A stretch of DNA of 64,000 nt from Pelagomonas calceolata (GCA_918797485.1 CAKKNE010000004.1:5146001-5210000), one strand, 5' to 3'. Shown: positions 23,342-32,487, counted from the first letter of the stretch. Numbers and translations: made by a program. The notes: generated by a model from the sequence alone, not told the origin.

Positions 23342-24356
23342 ATGGCGGCCCTCGCCCTGGCCGGCTTCAAGGCCGCGCCGCCCTCGAAGAGCCCCGTGGG
23401 CCCGATCGCCTTCGAGGACTTCGAGGCCCTCGAGGCCGGCCAGAGCCACGAGTTCGTGTCGCCCGCGCTGCTGACGCCGAGCCCCGTGCCGACACCGCGG
23501 CGACCGAACTGGGTGCCCTGCCGCGTGTCGCGGCCGCGCAAGGACCGCTTCGAGCTGCGGGCCGAGGACGGCGCGTTCATGCTCGGCGCGCGCGTCGTCG
23601 GCGGCGTCTGCTACGTGTCGACGGCCGAGGCCTTCGTCGCCAGCACGCGGCTCCCGCTCCCGCGGCCCTTCGCCGACGCGCAGGCCGCGGCGCGGGCCGC
23701 GCCGAAGAACGTCGTCGCCGTCGTCGCGCCGCGCGAGGGCCGGAACAAGGCGCCCGTCTTCGAGCTCGTCCTGGTCTCGGCGCAGCGCGGCCGGGCCGCG
23801 CGGCCGCTCTGCGAGGTGCGGCCCTCGAGCGTCTGGTGCGACCGCCAGGGCGCCGAGCTCCGGCGCCTCGCCATCGCGCTGCCCGAGTCCGCGCCGACGG
23901 CGCACTACACGCACGACTGGAACAGCCAGCCCGTCCGCGCCCGGCGTCCGCCTTCGGCCTTCAGCCTTCAGCCCGCGCGCCGGCCGGCGCGCGGAGGACG
24001 ACGCGACCCCCGCGCAGACGGCGGCCACGCGCGTCGCGCTCCACTCGAAGCTGCCCGTCTGGAACCGGCAGCTCGGCTGCCTGTCGCTCCACTTCGGCCG
24101 GAAGCGCGTGCGCGCGTCGTCCTCGAAAAACTTTCTCGTCTACACGGCGGAGGCGCTCCGGGACCCGAAGCGGCGCGACGACGCCGAGGCCGCCGTGTTC
24201 CAGCTCGGCAAGCTCGCGCCGAAGACGTTCGCGCTCGACTTCCGGCACCCCATGTCCGCGCTGCAGGCGTTCGGCGTCGCGCTCGCGGCCTTCCGCGTGA
24301 AGCACTCGCGCGGCGTGCCGCGCATCTCGCGCGCCGAGGCCGAGCCCTATAAGTAA
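23342..24356 (+). CDS. Tubby-like (TULP) C-terminal domain protein
   Basis: Exon 1 runs from ATG 23342 to 23932. Exon 2 starts at 23997 or 24018 (both phase 0) and ends at the TAA at 24356, giving about 309-316 aa. Exon 2 is a clear Tubby C-terminal barrel: VALHSKLPVWN, KNFLVYTAE, FQLGKLAPKTFALDFRHPMS, then ALQAFGVALAAF, matching the family's hallmark of a conserved LHN-PxWN strand and a final hydrophobic helix. Exon 1 carries the weaker first half (PCRVSRPRKDRFELRAEDG). Tubby domains bind phosphoinositides, and animal homologues deliver membrane proteins to cilia; a trafficking role here is inference. The intron is an ordinary GT-AG one with no introner hallmarks. The 3' end faces the next gene 21 bp away. 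The start is uncertain because longer in-frame ORF exists upstream. Confidence 0.85.
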
Positions 24357-24377
24357 CCTATCTGTTTTTGGTCTTAG

Positions 24378-24797
24378 TCACGGCCCCTTCACGACGTGCC
24401 GCGGCGGCAGCGACACGTGGGCCTCGCCGTCGACGGTCACGACGAGCTTGCCGTCGTCGAGCCACTCGTACGCGGAGAGCTCGTCGACGCAGGGCGCCAG
24501 CGTCAGCGCGCTCCCGTCCCGCCGCCAGCGGCCCGTCGCCGTCTGCGGCGGCGTCGCGACGCCCGGCACCGACCAGCGCAGCGTGTAGGACCCGGCGCTC
24601 GCGAGCGACAGCGTCACCTCGGCGAACGCGCGGCCGACGCGGCGCCAGTGGAGCTCGATGGCCGTCGGGCCCACGACGGGGCCGCGCGCGAACGTCTCGT
24701 CCGCCTGCCTCCGGAGCCGGTCGAGGACCGCGCCGCGCGCCTCGGCGCTCGCCGGCTCGATGTCGCTGTCGCTGTCGCTGTTGAAGAGGTCGGCCAT
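24378..24797 (-). CDS. Small hypothetical protein, probable beta-rich fold
   Basis: A single-exon 139-aa protein beginning MADLFNSDSDSDIEPAS. The acidic Ser-Asp start is followed by a short helix (LDRLRRQADETF) and alternating strands (AEVTLSLASAGSYTLRWSV, GRWRRDGSALTLAP, KLVVTVDGEAHVSLPP). That pattern resembles a small lipocalin-like or copper-binding-like barrel, but no family can be named. The reading frame has normal composition, unlike the Arg-rich shadow frames. It converges with the Tubby-like gene, with 21 bp between stop codons. Confidence 0.7.
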   Translation of the reverse strand: MADLFNSDSDSDIEPASAEARGAVLDRLRRQADETFARGPVVGPTAIELHWRRVGRAFAEVTLSLASAGSYTLRWSVPGVATPPQTATGRWRRDGSALTLAPCVDELSAYEWLDDGKLVVTVDGEAHVSLPPRHVVKGP

Positions 24798-25356
24798 CCT
24801 GGAAGGGCCGGAAGCTTCGCCTGCAAATGCAGCCCAGTTTTAGCTTAGCTTTTGGCCCTGCAGCCTAGCGTTCTCGTCAGGCTTTACTAGTGTGGGCTCG
24901 TCAGGTTGCCCGAACAGGCGTCTTTGCCGCGGAGGCAGCCCAAGTTCCCAAGTTGTGAGAAAGTGGACGGGTTTTCGTCTCTCGCGCCGCGCCGCATCTT
25001 TAAACGCCATCATTAATCGCACGTAGCAGCCAATGCCCGGCGGGCGGTGCCATCCCGATCGCTAATGGCTGCGTCCTCTTGAGGCAAGCGTCGCCAGCTT
25101 GCCCGCTTTTGAATTTATTCGTCCGGAGACGGCTCGCGCCGCGCCGCTGCGGGGCACGGGTGATCTCCAGGTGCCCTGTTTTTTAAAGTTGACATCCAGT
25201 CAGTCAGAGATCAATGTGAGTGTGTGATTGAAACTCTTGGGTTGTCTTGTCCGTGCACACACTCTGATCTAGAGAACTAGCATATATAAACGGCGCGATG
25301 CGATCCTAGCAGCCCGCCTCGTCCCTGCGAGGCGCGTGAGGGCCATCGCGACCTGC
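24798..25356. other. Intergenic region, divergent promoters; TATA box near right end
   Basis: This is 559 bp with lower GC than the neighbouring genes. A short open frame at 24840-25022 has no motif and is not supported as a gene. The right end holds TATATAAA at 25283-25290, 74 bp upstream of the next ATG. Confidence 0.6.
25283..25290 (+). promoter_or_regulatory. Candidate TATA box
   Basis: TATATAAA lies in a local AT-rich patch (ACTAGCATATATAAACGG), 74 bp before the ATG at 25357. The spacing fits a short 5' UTR. It is one of only two clear TATA boxes seen at gene starts in this window. Confidence 0.55.
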
Positions 25357-26931
25357 ATGGAAAGCTTCACCAATGAGGGTGCCGACAGGCACGCGGGCGC
25401 GCCGGGGCCAGCGCTGCCGCCAGACGCGGCCCACGAAGGAGGGGCTGCGGCTGGAAACGTCCCTGGGGCTGCCTCGGCTGCGGCGACGCACGAAGGAGGG
25501 GCAGCGGATGATCCTGCCGGCGCGGCGCCGCCCGCCGAGGCCGCGGATGTAGCACTACCGGGAACGCCAGCGGCAGCCGCGCCCTTGCTGGCAGCTCAAG
25601 AGATTCCGGCCGCCGCGCCGGCGGTGGAGGAATCGCAGCCGCGGACGAGGCGCCCGCGGCCGGACGACGGGCAGCGCGTCGGCACGTGGCGTACCGCGCG
25701 GCGCGACAATCAAATGTCGAGGACGCCGTCGACGCGCCGGGGTGCTCTTCATGTAGTACGCTGCTCGATTTGCGCGCAGGCACGGAAGAGCGCCAGTACG
25801 TGACCGAGGTCATCCTGAGGTTCGGCGAGGGGCGCCTCCCGAACGTGCCCGACAACACGTCGCTCCGCGTCCTCCTCTCGACGGTCCTGAACTGCAGTCC
25901 CATGCGCATCACACGGTGTGTAAATCAAACTTCCGTGCTGACTCATCGGTGGATTTGCGCTCAGGCATCACGAAGAAATTCTCGGGCAGGAACGCGCTCC
26001 CGCGCGGGCGCTACCGCCGCACCGCCGCGCCGGAGCCCGCGGCTGTGTGGAAATCAAATTTCGGGCGCCCCACGCCATCGACGCGACGTGCTTTCCGTAG
26101 CTGCGTCTGCGCGATGGCGTGGAGTTTTCAGGCCATGGACGCGACGTTGTCGCCCGTGACCGCGTCGGTTCGATGGCGTGGAGGTTCACGAAGTCCACGC
26201 AATATTTCTCAGGATAACCTAACTCACTGGTTGATTTCCACACAGGCCCGCGGCCCTCGAGCGGCTCCGGACGCTCGAGCGCGCGTTCCACCGGCGCGTC
26301 CGGGACGACGGCGCGAAGCTGACGACGAGCCTCTGCGGCACGTACGACCTGCCCACGCCGCAGTCCCTCGTCGACGCCACCACCACGGCGCAGGCGTCCG
26401 CCGGTCGCCGCTCGCCGACCGCGAAGCGCTCGCGCTCGCGCTCGCGGACGGCGTCCCCGGACCCTCCGCCGACGCTGATGGCTCCGGTCCCGTCGTCCTA
26501 CGGCGCGCCGGCCCTGGCGGGGCCCTACACCGGTCCGGAGCCCGCCTACGCCGGGGCCTGGCCGGCGCCGCCGGCGCCGCCGGAGCCCCATTCTCTCTCG
26601 ATCGCGGTCGCCGGCCTGCTGGACCCTGTGTGGAAATCAAATTTACGGCGCGTTCGTCCTGAATCGCCGCGTCGTCGTTCACGCCATCGACGCGACGCCT
26701 GCTCGATGGCGTGGCCATGTCGGTTCCTCACCGCTCGACGGAGCCAGCGCGGCCACGCCATCGCCGAGAAATGACTTCGTGAAGAATTGTCGGTGCACCC
26801 GAAACACCGGTTGATTTCCACACAGGCTGGACCTTGCGCCGGTCCCGGACGCCCCCGCCGCTTCGCGCCCGGTCTCTGCTGCTCCGGCCCCGGCCCCGGG
26901 CCCCGGCACCGGAGCCCCCTTCTCTCTCTGA
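25357..26931 (+). CDS. Nuclear-looking protein with a conserved PMRITKKFSG motif; four introner introns
   Basis: Exons 25357-25681, 25780-25905, 25965-26034, 26246-26617 and 26826-26931 join to exactly 333 codons (332 aa plus TGA). The N-terminus (about 105 aa) is Ala/Pro/Gly-rich and disordered. Residues about 108-175 form a compact block: RVGTEERQYVTEVILRFGEG, then TSLRVLLSTVLNCSPMRITK, then KFSGRNALPRGRYR. From memory, similar E-x-Y...LR-x-x-L-x-x-x-L-x-C-x-PMRISKKF blocks recur in uncharacterised stramenopile proteins; no named domain can be assigned. A basic helix (LERLRTLERAFHRRV), a Ser-Arg-rich stretch (KRSRSRSRTASPDPPP) and a Pro/Ala tail follow, suggesting a nuclear or RNA-linked role. 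All four introns have introner form and use GC donors. The block at 108-175 is only readable once the two eroded introners are removed, which supports the exon model. Confidence 0.8.
25690..25779. mobile_element. Eroded introner, intron 1 of the PMRITKKFSG gene
   Basis: The intron is 25682-25779 (98 nt), donor GCACGTGG, acceptor TTTGCGCGCAG. Only traces of the terminal repeats remain (ACAATCAAATG on the left, CTCGATTTGCGCGCAG on the right). The target copies GCACGTGG and GCACGGAA share the first five bases. Phase 1 splicing gives RVG-TEERQYVTE, linking two frames that are otherwise separate. Confidence 0.7.
25914..25964. mobile_element. Eroded short introner, intron 2 of the PMRITKKFSG gene
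   Basis: The intron is 25906-25964 (59 nt) with flanks GCATCACA and GCATCACG. Remnant ends read CGGTGTGTAAATCAAAC and GGTGGATTTGCGCTCAG. A GC donor and phase 1 give the conserved PMR-ITKK join. The alternative GT donor inside the element (GTGTGTAAAT) would shift the frame and break the motif. Confidence 0.75.
26043..26245 (+). mobile_element. Introner (young), intron 3 of the PMRITKKFSG gene
   Basis: A 203-bp element with intact terminal repeats and a perfect GCCCGCGG duplication (26035-26042, 26246-26253). The intron is 26035-26245 with GC donor and CACACAG acceptor, phase 2, restoring APEPAALERL. Internally it repeats the words CCATCGACGCGACG and GATGGCGTGGA more than once. Its left part (AAATTTCGGGCGCCCCACG) matches the copies at 28916 and 56931, so it belongs to that subfamily. 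Confidence 0.95.
26626..26825 (+). mobile_element. Introner (young, full-length type), intron 4 of the PMRITKKFSG gene
   Basis: A 200-bp element, close to the family consensus: left AAATTTACGGCGCGTTCG, right ATTGTCGGTGCACCCGAAAC before the terminal repeat. Target copies are perfect (GCTGGACC at 26618-26625 and 26826-26833). The intron is 26618-26825, GC donor, CACACAG acceptor, phase 2, giving AGL-LDLAPVP. It is sense to the gene. Confidence 0.95.
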
Positions 26932-27343
26932 TGAGGCGCCCTCGTGAAACATTCGAGCAACCATCGCCAAGCGGGACTCCATTTTCGGAGGACAACCCCG
27001 CCGCACCCCCACCCCTGAGCATGTGCCCGGGAACAGCTGACTCTAATAATAATTTACAGTATTAAACCGTTCTAGCATCGTAACTTATCCCGTCGACGTT
27101 TTGTCGCCTCGAGTTTTCTGGAGTAAAGGCCTTAGTTTTTCGGCGCGGTTCAGACGCACCTCTGCCGTCGAGTAACAGCTACTTACTTCGACCGTCGAGT
27201 CGAGCCAGCCTCTGGACTCAAAAAGCTCCTGTTTGCTAGTGTCTTACGCCGCTAGCGTCGAAGGCGCGTCCAGTGGTCAAAATCCAGCAATGACCACCAA
27301 TGCTGCCCCAAGGGCTTGGGGCAGCCTTTGACGCGCCGCGGGT
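26932..27343. other. Intergenic region with one copy of the GCTAG upstream motif
   Basis: This 412-bp stretch is AT-richer than the genes around it (for example AATAATAATTTACAG). It contains no supported ORF. The recurring upstream motif lies at 27233-27256. Confidence 0.6.
27233..27256 (+). promoter_or_regulatory. GCTAG upstream motif, copy 1
   Basis: TTGCTAGTGTCTTAC followed by GCCGCTAGC, with inverted GCTAG/CTAGC ends. It points toward the ATG at 27344, 87 bp downstream. Confidence 0.5.
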
Positions 27344-28552
27344 ATGCGTCGCCTCCGACTCGTGCTGCCGCTGCTCGCGGCGCTCGCGGTGCTCGTGCCG
27401 TGGTGGGCCGCACGGCGCGACACCGCCAACCCGGCGCCGGCCGCGGCGGCGCTCAATCTCGCGCGCGAGCAGGGCCGAGCCATCGCAGCGCTCCGTGCCG
27501 ACCTCGCGGCGTATCGCGCGGAGACCGCGCGGCGCCGCGAGGCGGCGACTGCCCCGCGCGAGCGGCCAGCGGCGGCCGACGGCGCGGTACGCGACGCGGC
27601 GACGCCCCCGCGCGTGCGGCCAGCTGCCGCTGAGCCGCCGCCGCCGCCACCACCGCCGGACATCACCTTTGCGCACGTGATCAACCCGATGCCGGCGGGC
27701 CACGGGCTCCACGCCGACGTCGAGGTCACGTTCGCGGCCCTCGCGCGGGCTGCGGCGTACGCGCGGGCCCGCGGCGTGGGCGTGCGGCTCCTGACCTGCG
27801 AGTTCGCCGGAGAGGCGCGGATCCGACGGCCCGCGGCGTTCGAGCCCGTGGCGAACCTGACGCGCCACGCGTTCGAGGCCTACGAGCTCGGGCGGCGCGG
27901 TGTCGCGGAGCGGCGGCTGCCCTTCGTGACGGAAATCTTCGAGAACGCCTACCGGGAGACGGAGGGCGCGCGGTTCCTCGGCTACACGAACGCGGACATC
28001 GCCGTGCAGGAGGACTTTTACGTCAAGGCGGCCGCCTACGCGAAGGCCTCCGACGCCTTCGTGATCAACCGCGTCGAGGTCGACGACAAGGACGCGAACG
28101 GCCGCCCGTACGGGCCCGCGGACCTGGAGACGCTCTACGCGCTCGGCCGGAAGCGGCCGCAGCGCCACGCCGGCTACGACTGCTTCTTCTGGCGGCGAGA
28201 CCGGACGCCCCTCGTGTCCCTGTTTGTGCGGAATGTATTCGTGGGCTACCCGCCCGTCGGGAGGCACGTCATGGAGGCGCTCCGCTGCGTCTTCGGAACG
28301 AAGTACCGCGAGATCCGCGGCGCGCACCACACGTTCCATCTCGGCGACCGGAACGGCGGCTGGTCGCAGCACGGCCAGTACGAGCACATGAACCGGCGCG
28401 CGGCGCGGCTCGCGCCGGGCCCGTTCCGCCGCGTCGCGCGCTGCGGCGCCGGCGGCGCGGACGCCGTCGCCGCGGCCGCGGCCGAGCTCCGCCGCGCGCC
28501 GTTCGAGCGGTGGGACGTCCCGGGCGCCGAGTGGCCGCCGCGCGAGGTATAA
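27344..28552 (+). CDS. Type II membrane protein, glycosyltransferase-like hypothetical
   Basis: A single-exon 402-aa protein. It starts with a positively charged signal anchor (MRRLRLVLPLLAALAVLVPWW). A charged, Ala-rich helical stem with a Pro run follows (residues about 35-105), then a compact domain: FAHVINPMPAGHGLHADVEV, LPFVTEIFENAYRETEG, FLGYTNADIAVQEDFY, NRVEVDDKDANG, GYDCFFWRRD, and a His/Trp-rich end (TFHLGDRNGGWSQHGQYEHM). The anchor, stem and catalytic-like domain layout is typical of Golgi glycosyltransferases; the GYTNADI segment resembles nucleotide-sugar enzymes but no classical DxD is evident. The family is not recognised with certainty. Its stop codon lies 26 bp from that of the convergent acetyltransferase gene. 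Confidence 0.8.
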   Translation: MRRLRLVLPLLAALAVLVPWWAARRDTANPAPAAAALNLAREQGRAIAALRADLAAYRAETARRREAATAPRERPAAADGAVRDAATPPRVRPAAAEPPPPPPPPDITFAHVINPMPAGHGLHADVEVTFAALARAAAYARARGVGVRLLTCEFAGEARIRRPAAFEPVANLTRHAFEAYELGRRGVAERRLPFVTEIFENAYRETEGARFLGYTNADIAVQEDFYVKAAAYAKASDAFVINRVEVDDKDANGRPYGPADLETLYALGRKRPQRHAGYDCFFWRRDRTPLVSLFVRNVFVGYPPVGRHVMEALRCVFGTKYREIRGAHHTFHLGDRNGGWSQHGQYEHMNRRAARLAPGPFRRVARCGAGGADAVAAAAAELRRAPFERWDVPGAEWPPREV

Positions 28553-28578
28553 ATAGTATAATTAAGTGGTATCACGGT

Positions 28579-30594
28579 TCATCCGCGCAAGAGCTTCCGG
28601 CGCTTCGTCTTCGACAGGTAGGCGCGCGCGAGCGCGGGCCGCGGGTTCGTGGCCAGCCGCACGCGAAAGAGGCAGTTCGCGGCGTCCGTGGGAACGGCCC
28701 GCACCTGTGCGGAAATCGATCCGTGAGCAAGCGTCGCGTCGATGGCGTGGAGGTTATGATGCAGCCGTATCCGAGAAGCGCCGCGTAATTTGATTTCTAC
28801 ACCCACTCGCACCAGCGAGTCCGACCTGAGGCGCACAACGACCTTGCGCTTCGCCACGCGCGCCCGGAGCAAGGGCGGTCCGAGCCAGGGCACGCCCGGC
28901 GCCCGGAGCAAGGACCTGTGTGGAAATCAAATTTCGGACGCCCCACGCCATCGACGCGACGTCGTCTCGATGGTTTAATTTCCACACAGGCAAAGACCGC
29001 AGCGCGTCGTCGTCGCCCGCGCCGTCGTCGTCGTCGTCGGACTCGTTCGAGAGCGCGGGGAGGACCTTGGCCCGCAGGATCGAGAGCGTCTTGTCGGGAA
29101 TGTCGGCGCGGAACACCGACAGCGCCGCCGCCAGCGCCAGCGCCAGCGGCCGGTCCGGCGCGCCGCCCTCCGACGCGTAGCCGATCGCGAGGAGCAGGCA
29201 CTCGCGGAAGGCCGTCGCGCCGCCGGGCGCCATGACGTCGCCGTACATGCACGTGTGCACGAGCTCCAGGGCGTGGCGCCGCGAGAGGCGCCGCCGCGAG
29301 ACGGGCGGCGGCGGCGCGTCGTCGACGGCCGAGAGGGGCCGCGCCATCATGTACGACACCTCGTCGACGCGCCGCGTCCAGTGGCGGTACGCGAGCTGCG
29401 GCACGTCCGCGCGGTCGCGGAAGCGCGACACGGCGCCGACGCGGACGAACCCGACCTTTTCGTAGAACTTCACGGCGTCCTTCGTCGCGTGGAGCACGGC
29501 GTGCGCGTGGCGGTCGTTCGCGGCGCAGTCCGCCAGCGCCTTGTCCAGCAGGCGGCGCCCGCAGCCCAGCGCGCCGAGCACGGCGACCTCGGCGAGCTTC
29601 GGCCAGACGCTGATGGCGTCGCCGTACTCCTTGTCGCGCGGCTCGCGCGTGTCGCAGGGGCCCGTCGCCTCCAGGGCGCGCGCGACGGCGCCCGAGTCGT
29701 CCACCTTGCGCAGCGTCCGGGCCTCCATCGACGACCGGTGGCAGCCGGCGGCGCCGTCGGCGACCTCGGCGGCCGACGCGTTCCGCGGCGGCCACGCGGC
29801 GCGGCGCCGCGCGACGCGCTCGTGCGGCAGGACGTCGAACGTGCCGGCGAGCGCGGCCGGGTGCGTCGACGTCCAGCGCAGCGACTTGGAGAAGGTGCAG
29901 AAGTCGCAGATGAGCACGAAGCCCTGCATGCGCCGCCGCTCGCCGCGCTCGCGCGCGACGTAGCCCTCGGGCGGCGAGGGGGCGAGGACGATGCGCTCCG
30001 CGACGTAGTCCGCCGAGAGGGGCGGCTCCAGGATCTGCTCCCAGGGCTTCAGGAGCCGCTTCGCGGCCTCGAAGCAGACGGCGACCATCTCCGGCACGAG
30101 CGCGCGCCACTCGTCGTGGCCGACGACGCGCTCGACGGTCGTGCCCGCCGCGAAGTCCGCGTCCGTGGCGCCCGCGCGCGGGATGCTGGGCATGTCGTAG
30201 GGCGCGTCCTTGTCGACGGGCGCGTGCGCCGGGCCCTCCGGGTCGCCGCCGTTCGGCGCCGCCGCCGCGCCCTGCTTGGCCCAGTTGTCGGGATGGCCGC
30301 CTGTGTGGAAATCAAAATTTTACGACGCGTTCGATTCAGCACATCGTCGTCCTCCACGCCATCGACGCGACGCCTGCTCGATGGCGTGGCGATGCCGATT
30401 CCTCGCCGCTCGACGGAACCAGCGCGGCCACGCCATCGCTGAGAAATGACTTAGTGAAGAATTGTCGGGTGCACCTGATGCACTGGTTGATTTCCACACA
30501 GTCGGCCGCGGTACTCGCCGGCGCCGTCGCCGGCGAAGGCGCCGGGCTCGACCTGCGCCGCCTCGCGCTGCGGGCGGTCGTCGGAGACGCCCAT
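28579..30594 (-). CDS. GNAT-family N-acetyltransferase-like protein with three introner introns
   Basis: Exons 30594-30510, 30300-28998, 28915-28813 and 28704-28579 join in frame to 539 codons (538 aa). The start is ATG 30594 (MGVSDDRPQ). After a disordered N-terminus, a GNAT fold occupies residues about 60-330: the N-terminal part EWRALVPEMVAVCFEAAKRL, a beta-strand MQGFVLICDFC, then the acetyl-CoA part EVAVLGALGCGRRLLDKAL and the typical end HATKDAVKFYEKVGFVRVG. The usual R/Q-x-x-G-x-G/A loop reads GALGCGRRLL. A helical region and an acidic patch (NESDDDDDGAGDDD) follow, then a basic C-terminus (KTKRRKLLRG). The substrate is unknown. Two of the four exon joins lie in the C-terminal 85 residues. 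It converges with the type II membrane protein gene. Confidence 0.85.
28705..28804 (-). mobile_element. Introner (aged), intron 3 of the GNAT gene
   Basis: A 100-bp element; the intron is 28812 down to 28705. The donor copy is GTGCGAGT and the exonic copy GTGCGGGC. The acceptor-side terminal repeat still gives CCGCACAG, while the donor-side end has changed to CTACACCC. Phase 0 splicing joins RSDSL to VRAVPTDAANC. Sense orientation is judged from AAATCAAATTACGCGG at the donor end. Confidence 0.88.
28916..28989 (+). mobile_element. Short introner, intron 2 of the GNAT gene
   Basis: At 74 bp this is among the shortest, with intact terminal repeats. The intron is 28997 down to 28916, donor GTCTTTGC, exonic copy GTCCTTGC, acceptor CACACAG, phase 2 (ALR-SLLRAPG). 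The left part matches the subfamily AAATTTCGGACGCCCCACG. It is antisense to the gene. Confidence 0.92.
30301..30501 (+). mobile_element. Introner (full-length type), intron 1 of the GNAT gene
   Basis: A 201-bp element with intact terminal repeats, antisense to the gene. The intron is 30509 down to 30301. The donor copy is GCGGCCGA (GC donor) and the exonic copy GCGGCCAT, differing at the last two bases. Phase 1 splicing gives EY-RGHPDNWAK. Confidence 0.92.
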
Positions 30595-31047
30595 TTTTAC
30601 GGCCTTTGCAGCAGTGGCGCGAGTCTTTTTTACCCGCTCTTTTGACTATGGAGTGCCAAAAGACTCTCGGCGAATGCCAGAGACCGGTCTTGCGGTAGGC
30701 TATTGATGTCCAATTTTAGCGCTCCGGCGGCTGCACGGTACTGCGTCCGGCCGCAGTCCGCACTCCCAGCCGCCCCAGAGCGCGGGGCGCGGAGGCGTGC
30801 CAAGTGCCAAAACGAATTTATTCGGGTTTTTGAAACCTACGGGACAGGTCTATTGCTTCCCTCTGCACCCTCGCGAGATCTATCACGCGTGGAGATGTCG
30901 TTGTACCAGTTGTTCGTCTCGAACGCCTCGTATGCCTCCTCGTGCACATTGCCAGCTCCCCCATGTTGTATGAGCGGTACGCGGTATCTATGAAAAAAAG
31001 GCGCAAACAAGCTGTGTGGACTTGTTTTCAATTGGATCGAAACAAAC
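30595..31047. other. Divergent intergenic region (GNAT / MFS transporter)
   Basis: This 453-bp stretch has lower GC and no supported ORF. Near the right end, GCTGTGTGGACTTG resembles half an introner terminal repeat but has no partner. No GCTAG motif was found. Confidence 0.6.
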
Positions 31048-32487
31048 ATGCAAAGTTTTTTGCAAATATGCATCGTATTTGCCTGCCAAGTTGGAGGCTG
31101 GAGCCTGCAGCCCACCCTGAGTGACAGCCGCAGCCGTGGTCGGGGGGCGAGGACAGTTGCAGCACCGAAAGAGAGGACAGTGCTCGCAGCAGCGCGACCA
31201 CCGACGACGAGATCAGAGGTCGTGGTCAGCGCCGAAGTCGCGGCGTCGCCAACGACGCCCGCGCCTGGCAGCGCCGCCGTCCAACTCGCCCTCTGCTGCG
31301 CCATCGGTTCGTTCTGTTCGCTAGATCGGGTGGTGATGGGCGTCGCGATCATACCGATGGCGGCCGACCTCGGCTTCAGCGAGACCATGAAGGGTCTGAT
31401 CGCTGCCGCCTTCTCGCTCGGGTACGGCTTAGGTATCGCGCCGGCCGGAGCACTGGTCTCAAAAACGGGCGCCCCGCGGCGCACGCTCGGAGGCGGGCTC
31501 CTGGCGTGGTCCCTGGCCCAGGCGGCGACCGCGCCGGCCGCGCCGATGGGCATAGCGCCGCTCCTCGCGAGCAGGACCGCGATGGGTGTGGGCGAGGCCG
31601 CGTGCCTGCCGTCGCTGCAGGTCATCGCGGCGACGGGCGTCGCCGCAGAGGACCGATCACGTTTTTGGGGCTTCCTCACAGCGTCGTTGTCGCTGGGTAC
31701 AATTGCGGCCTACGCGCTCACACCCGCGATTATTGACTGGGGCGGGTGGCCCGCAGCTTTCTACGCATGCGGCGGCGGCGGCGCGTTATTGGCGTTCGTA
31801 TGGCTCGCGACCGCCGGCGCGAGCGAGGCCGCGGCACCTGTTAAAGAAGAGCCTCGGGCGCTTCCCTGGCGACGCCTCGCGTCGTCGGAGCCCGTGTGGG
31901 CACTAGCTGCGGCCCATGCCGCTTCAAATGTGTTTCTGTACTTTTCGGTCGCCTGGCTGCCCTCCTTTTTCGTCGACGTGTTTGGAGATAGCACGGGCAG
32001 CGCGTCGACAGCGTCGCTCTTGCCATTCGTTGCGGGCGCAATTGCGGCCGTCGGCGCGGGGACGGCCTCCGACGCCATCGCGCCGACGATCGGGCTGACT
32101 CGGACGCGCAAGTACGCGCAGAGTGTCGCGACTCTCGGGCCCGCGGCGTCACTGACCGCGCTTGCTGTTCTAGAGCAGGGCGACATGCTCACGCAACCGG
32201 TCGCAGAGGCATTGCTGGTGTGTGCCGTGGCAACGCACGCGTGTTCTTGCGCGGGGCACGGCGTCGGCATCCAGGACATCTCGAAGCGCGACGCGTCGCT
32301 CGTTTATGGCGTCACGACGATCGCCGCTGTTATTGCGGGCGCGTCCGGTCAATACCTCACGGGTGCAGCGCTCGACGCGACGAACAACGACTTCGCGCCC
32401 GTGTTGCTCACGATCTCTGCGGTGCAATTGGCGGGCTTGGCGGCGTGGTGGACGTGGTGGGACTCGTCGGAACGTGTCTTCGAGTAG
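31048..32487 (+). CDS. Major facilitator superfamily transporter, anion/phosphate (SLC17/PHT4)-like, possibly plastid or secretory
   Basis: A single-exon 479-aa protein. The N-terminus is a hydrophobic signal (MQSFLQICIVFACQVGGWSL) followed by a basic, Ser/Thr/Arg-rich stretch to about residue 70, which resembles the two-part plastid targeting sequence of stramenopiles. A clear ASAFAP cleavage motif is not seen, so the plastid call is tentative. Twelve membrane spans follow with family signatures: LDRVVMGVAIIPMAADLGFS (D-R after span 1), FSLGYGLGIAPAGALVSKTG (motif A-like), RTAMGVGEAACLPSLQ, and FWGFLTASLSLGTIAAYALTP. These match SLC17/ANTR anion transporters. Third codon positions are less GC-rich than in neighbouring genes. 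Confidence 0.85.
   Translation: MQSFLQICIVFACQVGGWSLQPTLSDSRSRGRGARTVAAPKERTVLAAARPPTTRSEVVVSAEVAASPTTPAPGSAAVQLALCCAIGSFCSLDRVVMGVAIIPMAADLGFSETMKGLIAAAFSLGYGLGIAPAGALVSKTGAPRRTLGGGLLAWSLAQAATAPAAPMGIAPLLASRTAMGVGEAACLPSLQVIAATGVAAEDRSRFWGFLTASLSLGTIAAYALTPAIIDWGGWPAAFYACGGGGALLAFVWLATAGASEAAAPVKEEPRALPWRRLASSEPVWALAAAHAASNVFLYFSVAWLPSFFVDVFGDSTGSASTASLLPFVAGAIAAVGAGTASDAIAPTIGLTRTRKYAQSVATLGPAASLTALAVLEQGDMLTQPVAEALLVCAVATHACSCAGHGVGIQDISKRDASLVYGVTTIAAVIAGASGQYLTGAALDATNNDFAPVLLTISAVQLAGLAAWWTWWDSSERVFE

Noticed and set aside
24840-25022. 60-codon minus-strand ORF
   Set aside because: No motif and no sign of coding bias; short ORFs of this size are frequent by chance here.
31009-31022. 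GCTGTGTGGACTTG, resembling an introner end
   Set aside because: No matching inverted repeat or target duplication nearby, and it lies in an intergenic region.
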